NCBI GenBank assembly: GCA_028716975.1
Contig: JAQUOU010000018.1
Span: 1 to 64,000 of the forward strand
DNA from: Methylobacter sp.
Lineage (GTDB): Bacteria; Pseudomonadota; Gammaproteobacteria; Methylococcales; Methylomonadaceae
Direction of reading: 5' to 3'
Length of the DNA stretch: 64,000 nt
Shown: in pieces, positions 27,431 to 37,230 of the stretch
Layout of the letters: every line of letters begins with the position of its first letter
Position numbering within the stretch: the stretch's first letter is position 1
Notes under the pieces: generated by a model
What the model saw: the letters and a program-made list of their open reading frames with translations, nothing else
What the model was told of the DNA's origin: nothing
Databases searched by the model: none
Translations under genes and position numbers: made by a program

Positions 27431-29170
27431 ATGATAAATGATGATAAATATATGAGAACTCCAAAACTGTTAATGAACAGGTTGCTCAAGACAAATCTGT
27501 TTTTTCTCCTGTTAGTAGTGTGTATATCGTTCGGGCTTATATCGCAGAGAGTACTGGCCGCAGAAATTAAGGTTTCGGTAGATCGTAATCCTGTTAATGT
27601 TGATGAATCCTTCCAGATAATTTTTACCGCTACTGAATCGCCCGATGATGACCCGGATTTCAGCCCGCTGGAGCAGGATTTCGACATACTCAGCCAAAGT
27701 AAAAGCAGCAATTCATCGTGGATTAACGGGAAATCTAGCAAGACTATTCAGTGGACGCTCACAGCCATGGCCAAGCAGGCGGGAGACCTGATGGTTCCTG
27801 CGGTGAAATTTGGTGACGATATAACCCAGCCATTACCCATTTTGGTTACCCAGGGCAAAGCAACCGGTAAAAACATAAATACCGATGAGGATTTGTTTCT
27901 GGAAGTCGAGGCAACGCCTGAAAGCCCCTATGTGCAATCCCAGGTTCTATACACGATGCGTTTATACAGAAGGGTCGATATCTCTCAAGCCAGTTTGGAT
28001 GAACCGGAACTCGCCGATGCGGTAATAGAAAAACTGGGCGAAGACAGTAATTATAATACCCAGGTCAACGGAGTAAGTTATTTGGTTACTGAACGGAAAT
28101 ATGCTTTTTTTCCACAAAAGAGCGGTCAGATAACCATTAAACCTCTGGTGTTAACTGCCGAAGTGGTGACGGGTAACCGCCTTGGGTTTAATGGATTTTT
28201 TAATTCTCAGGTGACCATGACCAAAAAAGTTTCATCCAAAGCCATAACGCTTAATGTAAAACCGGTACCATCATCATTTACAGGGCGGCAGTGGCTACCT
28301 GCCGAACAGCTGGTTTTAAAAGAAGAGTGGTCGGGTGATGTTAAGCAAATGAAAGTGGGTGAACCCTTGACCCGAACATTGACATTACTGGCAAAAGGCA
28401 CAACAGTCGGTCAATTACCTGAATTAAATAACGCTAAAACGGATGATAAGCTGAAAACCTATCCTGATCAGCCGGTATTGCAAGAACAGAAAAAACCGGA
28501 TGGGCTGATAGCTTTCAGGGAAGAGAAAATAGCGCTGATACCGTCACAAGCGGGCAACTACACATTGCCAGCAATTGAATTGCCCTGGTTTAATACGCAA
28601 AGCCAAAAAATCGAGATTGCCGGAATTCCCGAAACAACAATAACGGCGGTTTCGGTTGCAGGGAGTCAAACAGCCGCTAAGCCGCCGGCAATCGCGACGT
28701 TAAAACCACAGAAAATTGAATCAACCCCGGTTGTTCAGCCGCAAAAGGGTAATTGGTGGATTTGGGCTTCAGTGTTTTTAGCATCGGGCTGGCTGGCAAC
28801 ACTGATTTATTTCCTGTACGGACGCCGTGCAAAAAAACCGGTTATTGAAAATAATGAAGTCGATGTACGTATAAAAGATAGCGTTAAAAACCTAAAAAAA
28901 GCCTGTACCGATAATGAGGCAGAGGTAGCCAAAGATGCACTGATTGAATGGGGACGGCAAAAATTTAATGTCACCAGTCTGGGCGCAATTGCCGAGTTTT
29001 GCGATGCGAGATTAAGAGATGAAATCCTGGATTTAAATCAGGTGGTTTATGGCAAGGACGTAAATCAATGGAATGGAAAAAAGCTCTTTCAGGCGTTTGT
29101 CGAAAATAATGCCCGCGAAAAAATAGCGGCTACTGAAGAGGATAGTTTGGAACCGCTTTACCGCTTGTAA
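27431..29170 (+). CDS. batD: BatD-type aerotolerance membrane protein
   Basis: 579 residues. A signal sequence lies in the first 45 residues (cleavage near VLAAE), Ig-like beta domains follow (EIKVSVDRNPVNVDESFQI is typical of BatD), and a single TM helix is near 440-460 (WWIWASVFLASGWLATLIYF). A cytoplasmic tail with a helical domain ends the protein. Starts at 27431, 27452 or 27473 are all possible, and none has a clear Shine-Dalgarno site. Its stop abuts the stop of the convergent nudE gene. It completes the moxR-bat operon. Confidence 0.87.
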   Translation: MINDDKYMRTPKLLMNRLLKTNLFFLLLVVCISFGLISQRVLAAEIKVSVDRNPVNVDESFQIIFTATESPDDDPDFSPLEQDFDILSQSKSSNSSWINGKSSKTIQWTLTAMAKQAGDLMVPAVKFGDDITQPLPILVTQGKATGKNINTDEDLFLEVEATPESPYVQSQVLYTMRLYRRVDISQASLDEPELADAVIEKLGEDSNYNTQVNGVSYLVTERKYAFFPQKSGQITIKPLVLTAEVVTGNRLGFNGFFNSQVTMTKKVSSKAITLNVKPVPSSFTGRQWLPAEQLVLKEEWSGDVKQMKVGEPLTRTLTLLAKGTTVGQLPELNNAKTDDKLKTYPDQPVLQEQKKPDGLIAFREEKIALIPSQAGNYTLPAIELPWFNTQSQKIEIAGIPETTITAVSVAGSQTAAKPPAIATLKPQKIESTPVVQPQKGNWWIWASVFLASGWLATLIYFLYGRRAKKPVIENNEVDVRIKDSVKNLKKACTDNEAEVAKDALIEWGRQKFNVTSLGAIAEFCDARLRDEILDLNQVVYGKDVNQWNGKKLFQAFVENNAREKIAATEEDSLEPLYRL

Positions 29171-29746
29171 TTACTGCGCCTTAAAATATTCCAGCGCCAT
29201 AAACAGCGCGGCAATTGAGCGAGCTTCTGTACATTCACCGGTAGCCAGCAATTCATTGATATTAGCTAATTTCCACGGGACAACTTCCAGCTCTTCCGGT
29301 TCATCGCCGGGTAGTTTTTCTGCATATAAGTCCTGGGCAATGATAATTTCGGTCATATGCTCCAGGTAGGACGGCGCGATTGAAAAAGAGCTTAAATGAT
29401 GCAGGCTTCGGGCGCCAAAACCGACTTCCTCCTTAAGTTCCCTGTTTGCTGCATCAAAAAATGATTCACCGGCATCGGTTTTACCTTTAGGTAAGCCCAG
29501 TTCATAGCGGTGCACGCCGGCAGAGTATTCCCTGATTAACAACACCGTTTCAGCATCCAGCATGGGCACAATCAGTACCGCGCCGCCTGGAGCTCCGCGG
29601 GCTAGGCGTTCATAATTACGTTGCTGGCCATTGCTGAATTCAATATCAAGTGATTCAATACGGAATAAACGGCTTTTTGCAATTATTGTTTTGTTAAGAA
29701 TGGTCGGTTTATCAGCCACAATTACTATTATAGGTTTATCAGCCAC
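29171..29746 (-). CDS. nudE: ADP-compounds Nudix hydrolase NudE
   Basis: 191 residues from GTG 29746, or 182 from GTG 29719. The Nudix box reads GKTDAGESFF, then ANRELKEEVGFGA (GX5EX7REUXEEXGU). The sequence beginning KPTILNKTIIAKSRLF, then SLDIEFSNGQQRNYERLARG, matches E. coli NudE, which hydrolyses ADP-ribose, Ap3A and NADH. A perfect 27-base tandem duplication at the 5' end repeats the GTG start and adds nine residues, so two starts are possible. It is divergent from yrfG, the E. coli neighbour. Confidence 0.9.
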   Translation of the reverse strand: MADKPIIVIVADKPTILNKTIIAKSRLFRIESLDIEFSNGQQRNYERLARGAPGGAVLIVPMLDAETVLLIREYSAGVHRYELGLPKGKTDAGESFFDAANRELKEEVGFGARSLHHLSSFSIAPSYLEHMTEIIIAQDLYAEKLPGDEPEELEVVPWKLANINELLATGECTEARSIAALFMALEYFKAQ

Positions 29747-29759
29747 AATTACTATTATA
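29706..29759 (-). repeat. Perfect 27-bp tandem duplication at the nudE 5' end
   Basis: The units 29706-29732 and 29733-29759 are identical and each contains GTGGCTGATAAACC on the minus strand, giving two in-frame GTG starts. Each unit encodes VADKP and about four further residues. A recent slippage event is the simplest cause. Confidence 0.9.
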
Positions 29760-29795
29760 ATTATTAATTAATTAAGGCAAATATAACGCACTCTG

Positions 29796-30452
29796 ATGAT
29801 TGATTGGAAGAGAATTGATACGGTTTTATTGGATATGGATGGAACCTTGCTGGATTTGAATTTCGATAATCATTTCTGGAAAGAATTTGTGCCGCTTAGA
29901 TTTGCCGAAAAACACGGTATTTCCATTGCCCTGGCAAAGCAGCAGCTGGAGCCGCGTTTTAAATCCATGGAAGGCAAGCTGGAGTGGTATTGCCTGGATT
30001 ACTGGAGTGAGGTCTTGCAACTCAATATTGCCGGATTGAAGGTAGAAATTGCCGAATTAATCGCAGTATTACCTCATGTCACGGAATTTCTGGAAAAAAT
30101 TCATCAATCGCCCAAAAAAGTGCTTTTAGTCACCAATGCTCATCGCGACAGTTTGGCGTTAAAAATGGAAAAAACGTGTCTGCAGCCCTTTTTCGATGAC
30201 ATTATCAGCTCCCATGACCTTGGCATGCCTAAAGAGCACGCTGATTTTTGGCTGTATTTACAGCATCGTCAACCGTATGAAAAATCCACCACGCTATTGA
30301 TCGATGATAGTCCGGCGGTGTTGAATTCAGCTAGGCAGTTCGGTATAGAACATTTAATTTCCGTCAGCAGGCCGGATACCAAACTGCCTAAAAAAGAAGT
30401 AACCGATTATCCGGCTATTGAGGATTTTCGGGAATTGATGAGCGGACTTTAA
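29796..30452 (+). CDS. yrfG: HAD-family GMP/IMP nucleotidase YrfG
   Basis: 218 residues of HAD type. Motif I DMDGTLLDL is near residue 13, motif II VTNAHRDSL near 115, and motifs III-IV KEHADFW and LIDDSPAVL follow. E. coli YrfG is a purine nucleotidase that sits next to nudE, the same order as here. Its 3' end overlaps the 3' end of convergent rhlB by 38 bases. Confidence 0.88.
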   Translation: MIDWKRIDTVLLDMDGTLLDLNFDNHFWKEFVPLRFAEKHGISIALAKQQLEPRFKSMEGKLEWYCLDYWSEVLQLNIAGLKVEIAELIAVLPHVTEFLEKIHQSPKKVLLVTNAHRDSLALKMEKTCLQPFFDDIISSHDLGMPKEHADFWLYLQHRQPYEKSTTLLIDDSPAVLNSARQFGIEHLISVSRPDTKLPKKEVTDYPAIEDFRELMSGL

Positions 30453-31698
30453 GTTGAGGATTTTTATTCTGGCCGGGGCGCTTTCCCTGATAGTTATTCC
30501 TGTTTCTTTCAGGTCTCTTTTCGGGTTTTATAATTTCAGCTAAAAGCTCTGTAGTAATCGCTCTAACAGGAATTTTTTGACCAATGAATGCTTCAATATC
30601 CGGCATGGAATAAGCATAGTCTTCACAGATAAAGCTGATCGCCTCGCCGCTGGCGCCAAAACGGGCGGTACGGCCAATTCTGTGAACATAATCCTCCACA
30701 TCCTGCGGCAGATCATAATTAATCACATGAGAAACATCAGCAATATGAAGGCCTCTGGCCGCGACATCGGTTGCTATCAGTAAGGTTATTTTGTTCTCCT
30801 GGAAATCGCTCAGCAGCCGCTGACGCTTTTCTTGCGGCACATCGCCGCTGAGGGCAGCAGTTTTATAGCCGTTTGCGTTAAGAGTGTCGTCCAGCTGCTC
30901 AGCGCATCTTTTGGTGTTGACAAAAATAATGCTTCGTTGGGGTTTAAACTGATTCAAGAGGCCTACCAATAAAGGTATTTTTTGCTCATTGGCAGGACAA
31001 AATGCACTCTGCTTTATGGCTTTAGAGGTGACTTCTTCAGTTTCAATATGAATCAGAACCGGATTATTCATATGTTCGTAAGCCAGCTCAACCACTTTAT
31101 AGGACAAGGTGGCCGAAAACAGCATATTTAAACGTTTTTCCGGAGCCGGCATGCGCCGTAATAAATAACGTATGTCTTTTATAAAGCCCAAATCGAACAT
31201 ACGGTCGGCTTCATCCATAACGGTTGCCTGCACATTGTCCAGGGTAAAGGCATTTTGTCTGTAAAAATCAATTATGCGGCCGGGAGTGCCAATGATAATA
31301 TCAATATTTGACTTTATGGTATCCAGTTGTTTTTGATAATCGGTGCCCCCATATATAAGCGCAAATTTAAGAGTAAGATGCCTCCCTAACAGTAAGGCGT
31401 CTTTATGGATTTGAATGGCTAATTCCCGGGTCGGCGCGAGTATAATAGCGCGGGGGTTTTTAATTTGTTCACTTTCATCATTGATTAAATGTTGAAAAGT
31501 GGCCAGTAAAAAGCTGGCGGTTTTGCCTGTTCCGGTTTGAGCTTGGCCAGCCACATCTTTACCCGGTAACGATAAAGGCAAGGCTTTATATTGGATCGGG
31601 GTGCAATGATCAAAGCCTGCATCATTTAATCCTTGCAGGATAGGGTCAGACAATTCAAGATTACTGAAGCGGGTTTCGGTTAAATGAGTATTATTCAT
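30415..31698 (-). CDS. rhlB: DEAD-box RNA helicase RhlB
   Basis: 427 residues. Q-motif FDHCTPIQYKALPLSLPGKD, motif I AQTGTGKT, motif II DEAD (VMDEADRMFDLGF), motif III SAT and motif VI HRIGRTAR are all present, with a basic C-terminal tail (RPERNRNNYQGKRPGQNKNP). RhlB is the helicase of the RNA degradosome. It is divergent from trxA-rho, the arrangement seen in E. coli. The convergent overlap with yrfG could limit read-through. Confidence 0.93.
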   Translation of the reverse strand: MNNTHLTETRFSNLELSDPILQGLNDAGFDHCTPIQYKALPLSLPGKDVAGQAQTGTGKTASFLLATFQHLINDESEQIKNPRAIILAPTRELAIQIHKDALLLGRHLTLKFALIYGGTDYQKQLDTIKSNIDIIIGTPGRIIDFYRQNAFTLDNVQATVMDEADRMFDLGFIKDIRYLLRRMPAPEKRLNMLFSATLSYKVVELAYEHMNNPVLIHIETEEVTSKAIKQSAFCPANEQKIPLLVGLLNQFKPQRSIIFVNTKRCAEQLDDTLNANGYKTAALSGDVPQEKRQRLLSDFQENKITLLIATDVAARGLHIADVSHVINYDLPQDVEDYVHRIGRTARFGASGEAISFICEDYAYSMPDIEAFIGQKIPVRAITTELLAEIIKPEKRPERNRNNYQGKRPGQNKNPQLKVRSSIPENPQ

Positions 31699-31739
31699 GG
31701 CTCATAGCATACCGTAAAAATCCTTTCAGCTGAAATTGA

Positions 31740-31769
31740 TTGACAAAACAAGCCCATCCCTCCTATAGT
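31740..31769 (+). promoter_or_regulatory. Sigma-70 promoter for trxA
   Basis: TTGACA at 31740-31745 and TATAGT at 31764-31769 with an 18-base spacer lie about 30 bases before the trxA start. A purine-rich CCGGAG site lies at 31787-31792, just before the GTG. Confidence 0.65.
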
Positions 31770-31798
31770 TTTATTTTTTTAATTACCGGAGAAATAGT

Positions 31799-32125
31799 GT
31801 GAGTGACTCAGTCCTTCATGTGAATGATAGTGAATTTAACGAAACTGTTATTAAAGCTAACGGTCCTGTATTGGTTGACTATTGGGCTGAATGGTGCGGA
31901 CCTTGCAAAATGATTGCTCCGGTTCTGGAAGACATTGCCAAGGAATATAAGGACAAGTTGACCATTGTTAAATTAAACATAGACGAAAACCCGGACACCC
32001 CACAACATTACGGCGTGCGTGGCATTCCAACGCTAATGCTGTTTAAGGACGGCGAAGTGGAAGCAACCAAAGTCGGTGCGTTAACGAAATCACAACTTAG
32101 CGCATTCATTGACAGCAATATATAA
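31799..32125 (+). CDS. trxA: Thioredoxin TrxA
   Basis: 108 residues with the redox motif WCGPCK ([20 protein letters not shown]) and the cis-Pro loop [12 protein letters not shown]. It starts at GTG 31799 with a GGAG site before it. Thioredoxin is the general cytosolic disulfide reductase. rho follows, as in E. coli. An 8-bp stem lies in the gap. Confidence 0.97.
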   Translation: MSDSVLHVNDSEFNETVIKANGPVLVDYWAEWCGPCKMIAPVLEDIAKEYKDKLTIVKLNIDENPDTPQHYGVRGIPTLMLFKDGEVEATKVGALTKSQLSAFIDSNI

Positions 32126-32142
32126 GACACATCCCTCTACTC

Positions 32143-32169
32143 GACCCGTCAGAAAAGAATGGACGGGTC
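32143..32169 (+). terminator. Hairpin between trxA and rho
   Basis: GACCCGTC (32143-32150) pairs with GACGGGTC (32162-32169), loop 11 bases. No U-run follows, so it may be an attenuating or mRNA-stabilising stem rather than a full terminator. Confidence 0.45.
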
Positions 32170-32318
32170 TGCGTATTTGAGCTATACTTTTTCTGTGCGA
32201 TAATCATGCGCACCAGATCCAATATCGTCCGATAAATAAAACCCCTGAATTTTTTAAATCCTATCCTGAGTAGTTACGGTTTCATGCCGTGCATCCTTTC
32301 CTTCGAGTTACCTTTTAT

Positions 32319-33575
32319 ATGAATCTTACCGAGTTAAAACTAAAACAAATAAGTGAAGTTATTGACATAGCCGAGTCCCTCGGACTTGAAAATGTTGCCA
32401 GATCGCGTAAACAGGACTTGATTTTTGCCATCTTAAAAAAACAGGCTAAAGCGGGTGACGATATTTCGGGGGATGGTGTTTTGGAAATTTTGCAGGATGG
32501 TTTTGGTTTTTTACGTACGCCGGGTTGCTCATATTTAGCAGGTCCTGACGATATTTATGTTTCTCCCAGTCAAATCAGGCGATTTTCTTTAAAAACAGGC
32601 GATACGATTAGCGGAAAGATTAGGCCTCCAAAGGATAACGAACGTTATTTCGCTATGCTTAAAGTTGACCAGATCAACTTTGAACCTCCGGAAAATACTA
32701 AAAATAAAATCAACTTCTCAAACCTTACCCCCTTATTTGCCAAACAACGATTTGTTCTTGAACAAGGTAACGGCACCAGCGAAGATTTAACCGGACGTAT
32801 AATGGATTTAATCGCTCCTATCGGAAAAGGCCAGAGGGGCTTGATTGTATCGCCGCCCAAAGCCGGTAAGACCATGATTTTACAGTGCCTGGCACAGGCT
32901 ATTGCAGAAAAGAATCCGGAGTGTTATCTCATCGTTTTGTTAATAGACGAACGTCCCGAAGAAGTCACGGAAATGGAACGCTGCGTTCGAGGCGAAGTGA
33001 TTTCCAGTACGTTTGATGAACCGGCAACCCGGCATGTGCAGGTTGCCGAGATGGTTATCGAAAAAGCGCGTCGCCTGGTTGAGCATAAACACGATGTGGT
33101 TATTTTGTTAGACTCAATTACCCGGCTGGCAAGAGCTTATAACACGGTTGTCCCTTCTTCAGGCAAGATATTGACTGGGGGTGTTGATGCAAATGCCTTG
33201 GAAAAACCCAAGCGCTTTTTCGGCGCGGCGCGGAATATAGAAGAGGGCGGCAGTTTGACAATTATAGCCACCGCACTGGTCGATACTGGTTCCAGAATGG
33301 ACGAAGTCATCTACGAAGAATTCAAAGGTACCGGCAACATGGAGCTGCATCTGGATCGTAAAATTGCTGAAAAAAGAATTTATCCGGCCATTAACATTAA
33401 TCGTTCCGGTACACGCAGGGAAGAGTACCTCGTTGATCCCGATACCTTGCAAAAAACCTGGATCCTGCGCAAAATCCTGCAACCCATGGATGAAACAGCA
33501 GCCTCGGAATTCCTGATAGGCAAACTGAAAGACTTTAAAACCAACGCTGAATTCTTTGATTCCATGAAGCGTTAG
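32319..33575 (+). CDS. rho: Transcription termination factor Rho
   Basis: 418 residues from ATG 32319, nearly the E. coli length. The N-terminal helix bundle [10 protein letters not shown], the RNA-binding domain with [16 protein letters not shown], Walker [13 protein letters not shown], Walker [17 protein letters not shown] and the Q-loop region [13 protein letters not shown] are all there. The frame opens upstream at 32289, but that start would add ten non-conserved residues. Confidence 0.97.
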   Translation: MNLTELKLKQISEVIDIAESLGLENVARSRKQDLIFAILKKQAKAGDDISGDGVLEILQDGFGFLRTPGCSYLAGPDDIYVSPSQIRRFSLKTGDTISGKIRPPKDNERYFAMLKVDQINFEPPENTKNKINFSNLTPLFAKQRFVLEQGNGTSEDLTGRIMDLIAPIGKGQRGLIVSPPKAGKTMILQCLAQAIAEKNPECYLIVLLIDERPEEVTEMERCVRGEVISSTFDEPATRHVQVAEMVIEKARRLVEHKHDVVILLDSITRLARAYNTVVPSSGKILTGGVDANALEKPKRFFGAARNIEEGGSLTIIATALVDTGSRMDEVIYEEFKGTGNMELHLDRKIAEKRIYPAININRSGTRREEYLVDPDTLQKTWILRKILQPMDETAASEFLIGKLKDFKTNAEFFDSMKR

Positions 33576-33739
33576 TTTTACGAAAAACAGACTTCGCCGG
33601 ACAAATCTGTAACTGCCCATTCCTTAAAGTTTGCTCATATTGTGCATTTGAACCGTTAAACGGGTTACGGATTATGTCTGGCTATAAGTAATTGCATGAA
33701 TCCTGATATTGATATTTCATTGATTTCTTACTAACGGCT

Positions 33740-34567
33740 ATGACTGATCCTACTCTATTGTTTCATGCAATTATCCTTGGCATCGTCGAGGGATTAACCG
33801 AGTTTCTCCCCGTCTCGTCCACCGGCCATTTGATTCTGATCGGACAATTACTAGATTTTAATGACGACAAAGGCAAGGTATTTGAAATTGCCATTCAGTT
33901 CGCTGCGATTCTGGCAGTAGTTTGGGAATATCGGGTACGCTTATTCCATACTCTGGCCAGCATGACTTCAGAGCCGATATCGCAACGGCTGGTAATTAAT
34001 CTGGCTGTCGCATTCTTGCCGGCAGCGGTGCTGGGCTTTCTTTTTTTAAAGCAGATTAAGGCACATCTGTTTAATCCGATTGTCGTTGCTTCAGCTTTTA
34101 TAGTCGGCGGGGTATTGATTTTATGGGCGGAGCGCCGTCAGCATACAGTTCATGCCGAATCGGTTGATGACATGACCTGGCGCGATGCGTTGAAGGTCGG
34201 TTTTGCGCAGGCATTATCGATGATTCCCGGCACTTCCCGCTCAGGCGCGACTATCATTGGCGGATTGTTTTTTGGTTTATCTCGCCGCGCGGCTACGGAA
34301 TTTTCTTTTTTTCTTGCCATTCCCACCATGTTCGCTGCAACCTTGTATGATGTTTATAAGCATCGTGATCTGTTCAGCATGAATGACATCGGCTTATTCG
34401 CCGTCGGCGGTGCCGTCTCGTTTATTAGCGCATTCTTTGCCGTGCGCGGCTTGATACGCTTTATCAGCCGGCATGATTTCACTGTATTCGCATGGTACCG
34501 CATCGCTTTTGGTGTGTTGGTACTCATTTCAGCCCAAATGGGCTGGGTAGATTGGGGCAACCATTAA
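33740..34567 (+). CDS. uppP: Undecaprenyl-diphosphatase UppP (BacA)
   Basis: 275 residues and about eight TM helices. Catalytic motifs [15 protein letters not shown] near residue 17 and [14 protein letters not shown] near 160 are present. It recycles undecaprenyl diphosphate for peptidoglycan and other envelope polymers and confers bacitracin resistance. It is followed at 19 bases by the convergent end of mutY-yggX. Confidence 0.95.
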   Translation: MTDPTLLFHAIILGIVEGLTEFLPVSSTGHLILIGQLLDFNDDKGKVFEIAIQFAAILAVVWEYRVRLFHTLASMTSEPISQRLVINLAVAFLPAAVLGFLFLKQIKAHLFNPIVVASAFIVGGVLILWAERRQHTVHAESVDDMTWRDALKVGFAQALSMIPGTSRSGATIIGGLFFGLSRRAATEFSFFLAIPTMFAATLYDVYKHRDLFSMNDIGLFAVGGAVSFISAFFAVRGLIRFISRHDFTVFAWYRIAFGVLVLISAQMGWVDWGNH

Positions 34568-34585
34568 TTTGCAGTAAAAAAGCAA

Positions 34586-34858
34586 TTACGTCTTAGGCGG
34601 CACATAGCCTTCAGGCATCTCGTTTTTGCCTTCAAACAGAAACTTGCTTCTTTCTTCTGCTAGGTAAGCCCTGGCTTTCGGGTCAAAACTGGCTAGCTTA
34701 TTTTCATTAATAAGCATGGTTTGCCTGGTTAACCATTGTTGCCAGGCTTGTTTGGATATTTTTTCATATATTTCCTGACCCTTGGGGCCTGGAAAGGGCG
34801 GCTCATCGAAGCCTTCCGCTTCTATGCCCAGTTTTACGCATTTAACCAGTCTGGTCAT
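34586..34858 (-). CDS. yggX: YggX-type Fe(2+)-trafficking protein as internal start in the mutY frame
   Basis: 90 residues from ATG 34858: MTRLVKCVKLGIEAEGFDEP, then YEKISKQAWQQWLTRQTMLI and EERSKFLFEG, all as in YggX. Its own Shine-Dalgarno, AGGAGG, sits 7 bases upstream on the minus strand. It therefore is probably translated independently even though the mutY frame reads into it. YggX protects Fe-S clusters from oxidation, which fits its pairing with the Fe-S enzyme MutY. Confidence 0.8.
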   Translation of the reverse strand: MTRLVKCVKLGIEAEGFDEPPFPGPKGQEIYEKISKQAWQQWLTRQTMLINENKLASFDPKARAYLAEERSKFLFEGKNEMPEGYVPPKT

Positions 34859-35905
34859 TTTTTTTCCTCCTATATAGTGTTGCAGCAGCAATTTAATCGG
34901 CGCCGCCAAGCCTAGATCATTAATTTGTTCAGCTTTATACCAGACAGTTTGATTCGCTTCCATCACTATATTCATAGGGCTGTCCGTTTGAATAAGAACA
35001 GGCGTATAGTCCAGATGGTAATGGGAAAAAGTATGACGTCGATTTGCCAGTGATTGTTGATCAATAATATGCAGGTTTTTTGTTGCACACCAATTCCTGG
35101 CGGATTCAATGCTGTCAAATTCCGGCAGACTCCATAAGCCGCCCCAAATTCCCGTGGGCGGCCTCTTTTCCAGTAATACCTCGTCGGTATTATTGCTCAG
35201 AACTAAAAAAGCAAGCTGCTTAACCGGTAAGGTCCTGGCTGGTTTGGATGTCGGAAACATCGATATACTGTTAGTGATTTTTGCAACACAACCGGTATGA
35301 AGCGGACAGGACTCACAAATAGGTTTACTACGGGTACATATTGTTGCGCCCAGATCCATCATAGCCTGCGTGTAGTCAGCGACCCGGTCAGTGGGGGTAA
35401 GGCTGGCGCTGATTGCCCATAATTGTTTATTAACCTTACTGTTTCCAGGCCAGCCTTCCACTCCTTTAAATCGGGTCAATACTCTTTTTACATTACCATC
35501 AAGAATGGGATGACTATTTTTGAAGGCAATGCTTAATATTGCTCCAGCTGTTGAGACTCCTATGCCGGGTAATTGGATAAGCTCATCCAGCGTATCAGGA
35601 AAGCGCTCCTGCTCATTAATAAGCTGTGCTGCTTTGTGCAAATTTCTGGCTCTGGCGTAATAGCCCAAGCCGGACCAAAGATGTAAAACCTCATCAATCG
35701 GCGCTAGGGCGAGTTTTTCTATAGTCGGGAATTTTTCCACAAATCTATTGAAATAAGGAATAACTGTAACAACCTGGGTTTGCTGTAGCATCGTCTCCGA
35801 AAGCCATACCCGATAAGGCGAAATGTCTTTTTGCCAGGGCAGGTCTTTTCGACCATATTGATCGAACCAGGCCAGTATGTTTTGTTGGAATGCTGTCGGC
35901 GTCAT
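34586..35905 (-). CDS. mutY: Adenine DNA glycosylase MutY fused in frame to Fe(2+)-trafficking protein YggX
   Basis: 439 residues from ATG 35905 (the frame is open further upstream to 36133, without homology). The first ~345 residues are MutY: catalytic Glu in VWLSETMLQQTQV, HhH in ELIQLPGIGVSTAGAI, catalytic Asp in LDGNVKRVL, iron-sulfur site CTRSKPICESCPLHTGC (C-x6-C-x2-C-x5-C) and a Nudix-like domain that recognises 8-oxoG. Without a stop, the frame passes through an AGGAGG site into a full YggX sequence. E. coli has mutY and yggX as separate neighbouring genes. Either a real fusion or an indel that removed the mutY stop. Confidence 0.9.
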   Translation of the reverse strand: MTPTAFQQNILAWFDQYGRKDLPWQKDISPYRVWLSETMLQQTQVVTVIPYFNRFVEKFPTIEKLALAPIDEVLHLWSGLGYYARARNLHKAAQLINEQERFPDTLDELIQLPGIGVSTAGAILSIAFKNSHPILDGNVKRVLTRFKGVEGWPGNSKVNKQLWAISASLTPTDRVADYTQAMMDLGATICTRSKPICESCPLHTGCVAKITNSISMFPTSKPARTLPVKQLAFLVLSNNTDEVLLEKRPPTGIWGGLWSLPEFDSIESARNWCATKNLHIIDQQSLANRRHTFSHYHLDYTPVLIQTDSPMNIVMEANQTVWYKAEQINDLGLAAPIKLLLQHYIGGKKMTRLVKCVKLGIEAEGFDEPPFPGPKGQEIYEKISKQAWQQWLTRQTMLINENKLASFDPKARAYLAEERSKFLFEGKNEMPEGYVPPKT

Positions 35906-36282
35906 TGATGAGGCACAAGAAAAAGCTGTAAGGGAGAAATGTTCCCTCAAAACTAGGGGAACGCAAATTCGGAAAAAATAGTACGCTAAGATTTTCCGAT
36001 GATGTGTAGCGGCCGAAATAGACCGTCCACTATTTTCCGGTTTTGCCGCCAAACGTAATCGCCGATAAGCATGATGTGTTCCCCGACCAGCGGCGACAGG
36101 TATTGAATAGAGCGCCATCGAAAGTGAACACATGGTCGGTGAAACCCGCTGTGTCGATGATGAAATCTATAGCCCATGCCAACAGGTGTCAAGAAATATA
36201 GAAATACACTCTATTCCGACGCTGTAGAAACACTTACCCTGACATCAGATTAGGGTATAGTCCAAAATGACCTATTTATTTT
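35906..36282. other. Gap upstream of mutY; unidentified remnant
   Basis: About 380 bases. Minus-strand frames at 35986-36190 look partly protein-like (for example [20 protein letters not shown]) but hold stops and match nothing I recognise. Possibly another decayed insertion-sequence piece. The mutY promoter is expected near 35910-35990. Confidence 0.25.
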
Positions 36283-37045
36283 TGGCATTGTTAATTTATT
36301 ATAGTTATCTTATACTTTTCTGTACCTCATATTATCTTCGGTAGGAAAAGGCTCATGATAAAATGTCCGAAATGCCGATCAGAGGCTTGCGTTAAAGCTG
36401 GTATAGTCCAGGGCAGGCAGCGTTATAGATGCAAAGACTGCGGCTATCGGCACACCGTCAAAGAGCGCGGGCTGGGGGCCGACAAAAAACGTCAAGCGCT
36501 GGAGCTTTATTTGGAAGGCCTGGGATTTAGGTCAAGCGGACGGTTTTTGCGATGCAGTCATGTTGCTGTCTACAACTGGATTAAAAGTTATGGCGCAGCG
36601 ATTGAGGGCATCCGCTCCAGCGCCGGTGTTGAGGCTGTCGAAATGGATGAGATGCATACCTACGTTGGCTCAAAAAAAACATTTGCTGGATCTGGATTGC
36701 TGTTGATCGATATGGAAAACGCTTCCTCCACTGCGTTGTGGGCTCCCGCGACACCAAAACCGGGGAAAAGTTACGGGAAGCCATCCAGGGTGACCCTATC
36801 ACAAACGTGATGAGCGACTAGTGGAGTCCCTATGAGAAGTTTGTTCCTGCCGGACTGCATACCCGGTCAAAGGCAGAAACCTATACCGTGGAAGGCTACA
36901 ATAGTTTATGCCGGCATTTCCTGGCACGGCTGCGACGCAAATCAAAGTGCTACAGCAAAAGCCAGGAAATGCTCAAATATTCCATTAAGTTATTAATGCT
37001 GAAATGGAATGGTGATTTAGAAACTATATTATATTAACAATGCCA
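36283..37045 (+). mobile_element. IS1-like insertion sequence (763 bp)
   Basis: Terminal inverted repeats TGGCATTGTTAAT at 36283-36295 and its complement ATTAACAATGCCA at 37033-37045 bound the element, near the 768 bp of IS1. It carries one transposase pseudogene. Flanks are A/T runs and no exact target duplication was found. Confidence 0.85.
36355..37037 (+). pseudogene. IS1-family transposase with slippery A8C run and a nonsense codon
   Basis: The first part is InsA-like: two zinc-ribbon CPKC/CKDC pairs, then an HTH. At 36672-36679 there are eight A followed by C. A -1 shift there continues into the InsB' sequence (CWIWIAVDRYGKRFLHC, then VVGSRDTKTGEKL). IS1 makes its transposase by -1 frameshifting on such an A-run, so the shift may be programmed. 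The real lesion is TAG at 36819-36821 in the context VMSD*WSPYEKF, where Tyr is usual. The C-terminal part runs to TAA at 37037. Confidence 0.8.
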
Positions 37046-37230
37046 TATTTTTTACCGCCTTGCCAACCAAGAACTAACCGCAACTTCATTGTCGAATAGT
37101 GTACACATCAACCTGATATCTTTTACTTATTATATTTAAGGCTGGCTATCTGTGCATTCAAAATTCGGCTTTTTGAGTCACTATTCTGGCAAAATTATAA
37201 AGAAGTGAATAAAAAATCAAGGCAGATTAA

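Noticed and set aside
35986-36192. 68-residue minus-strand frame
   Set aside because: Protein-like fragments exist in two frames but match nothing; treated as unidentified debris.
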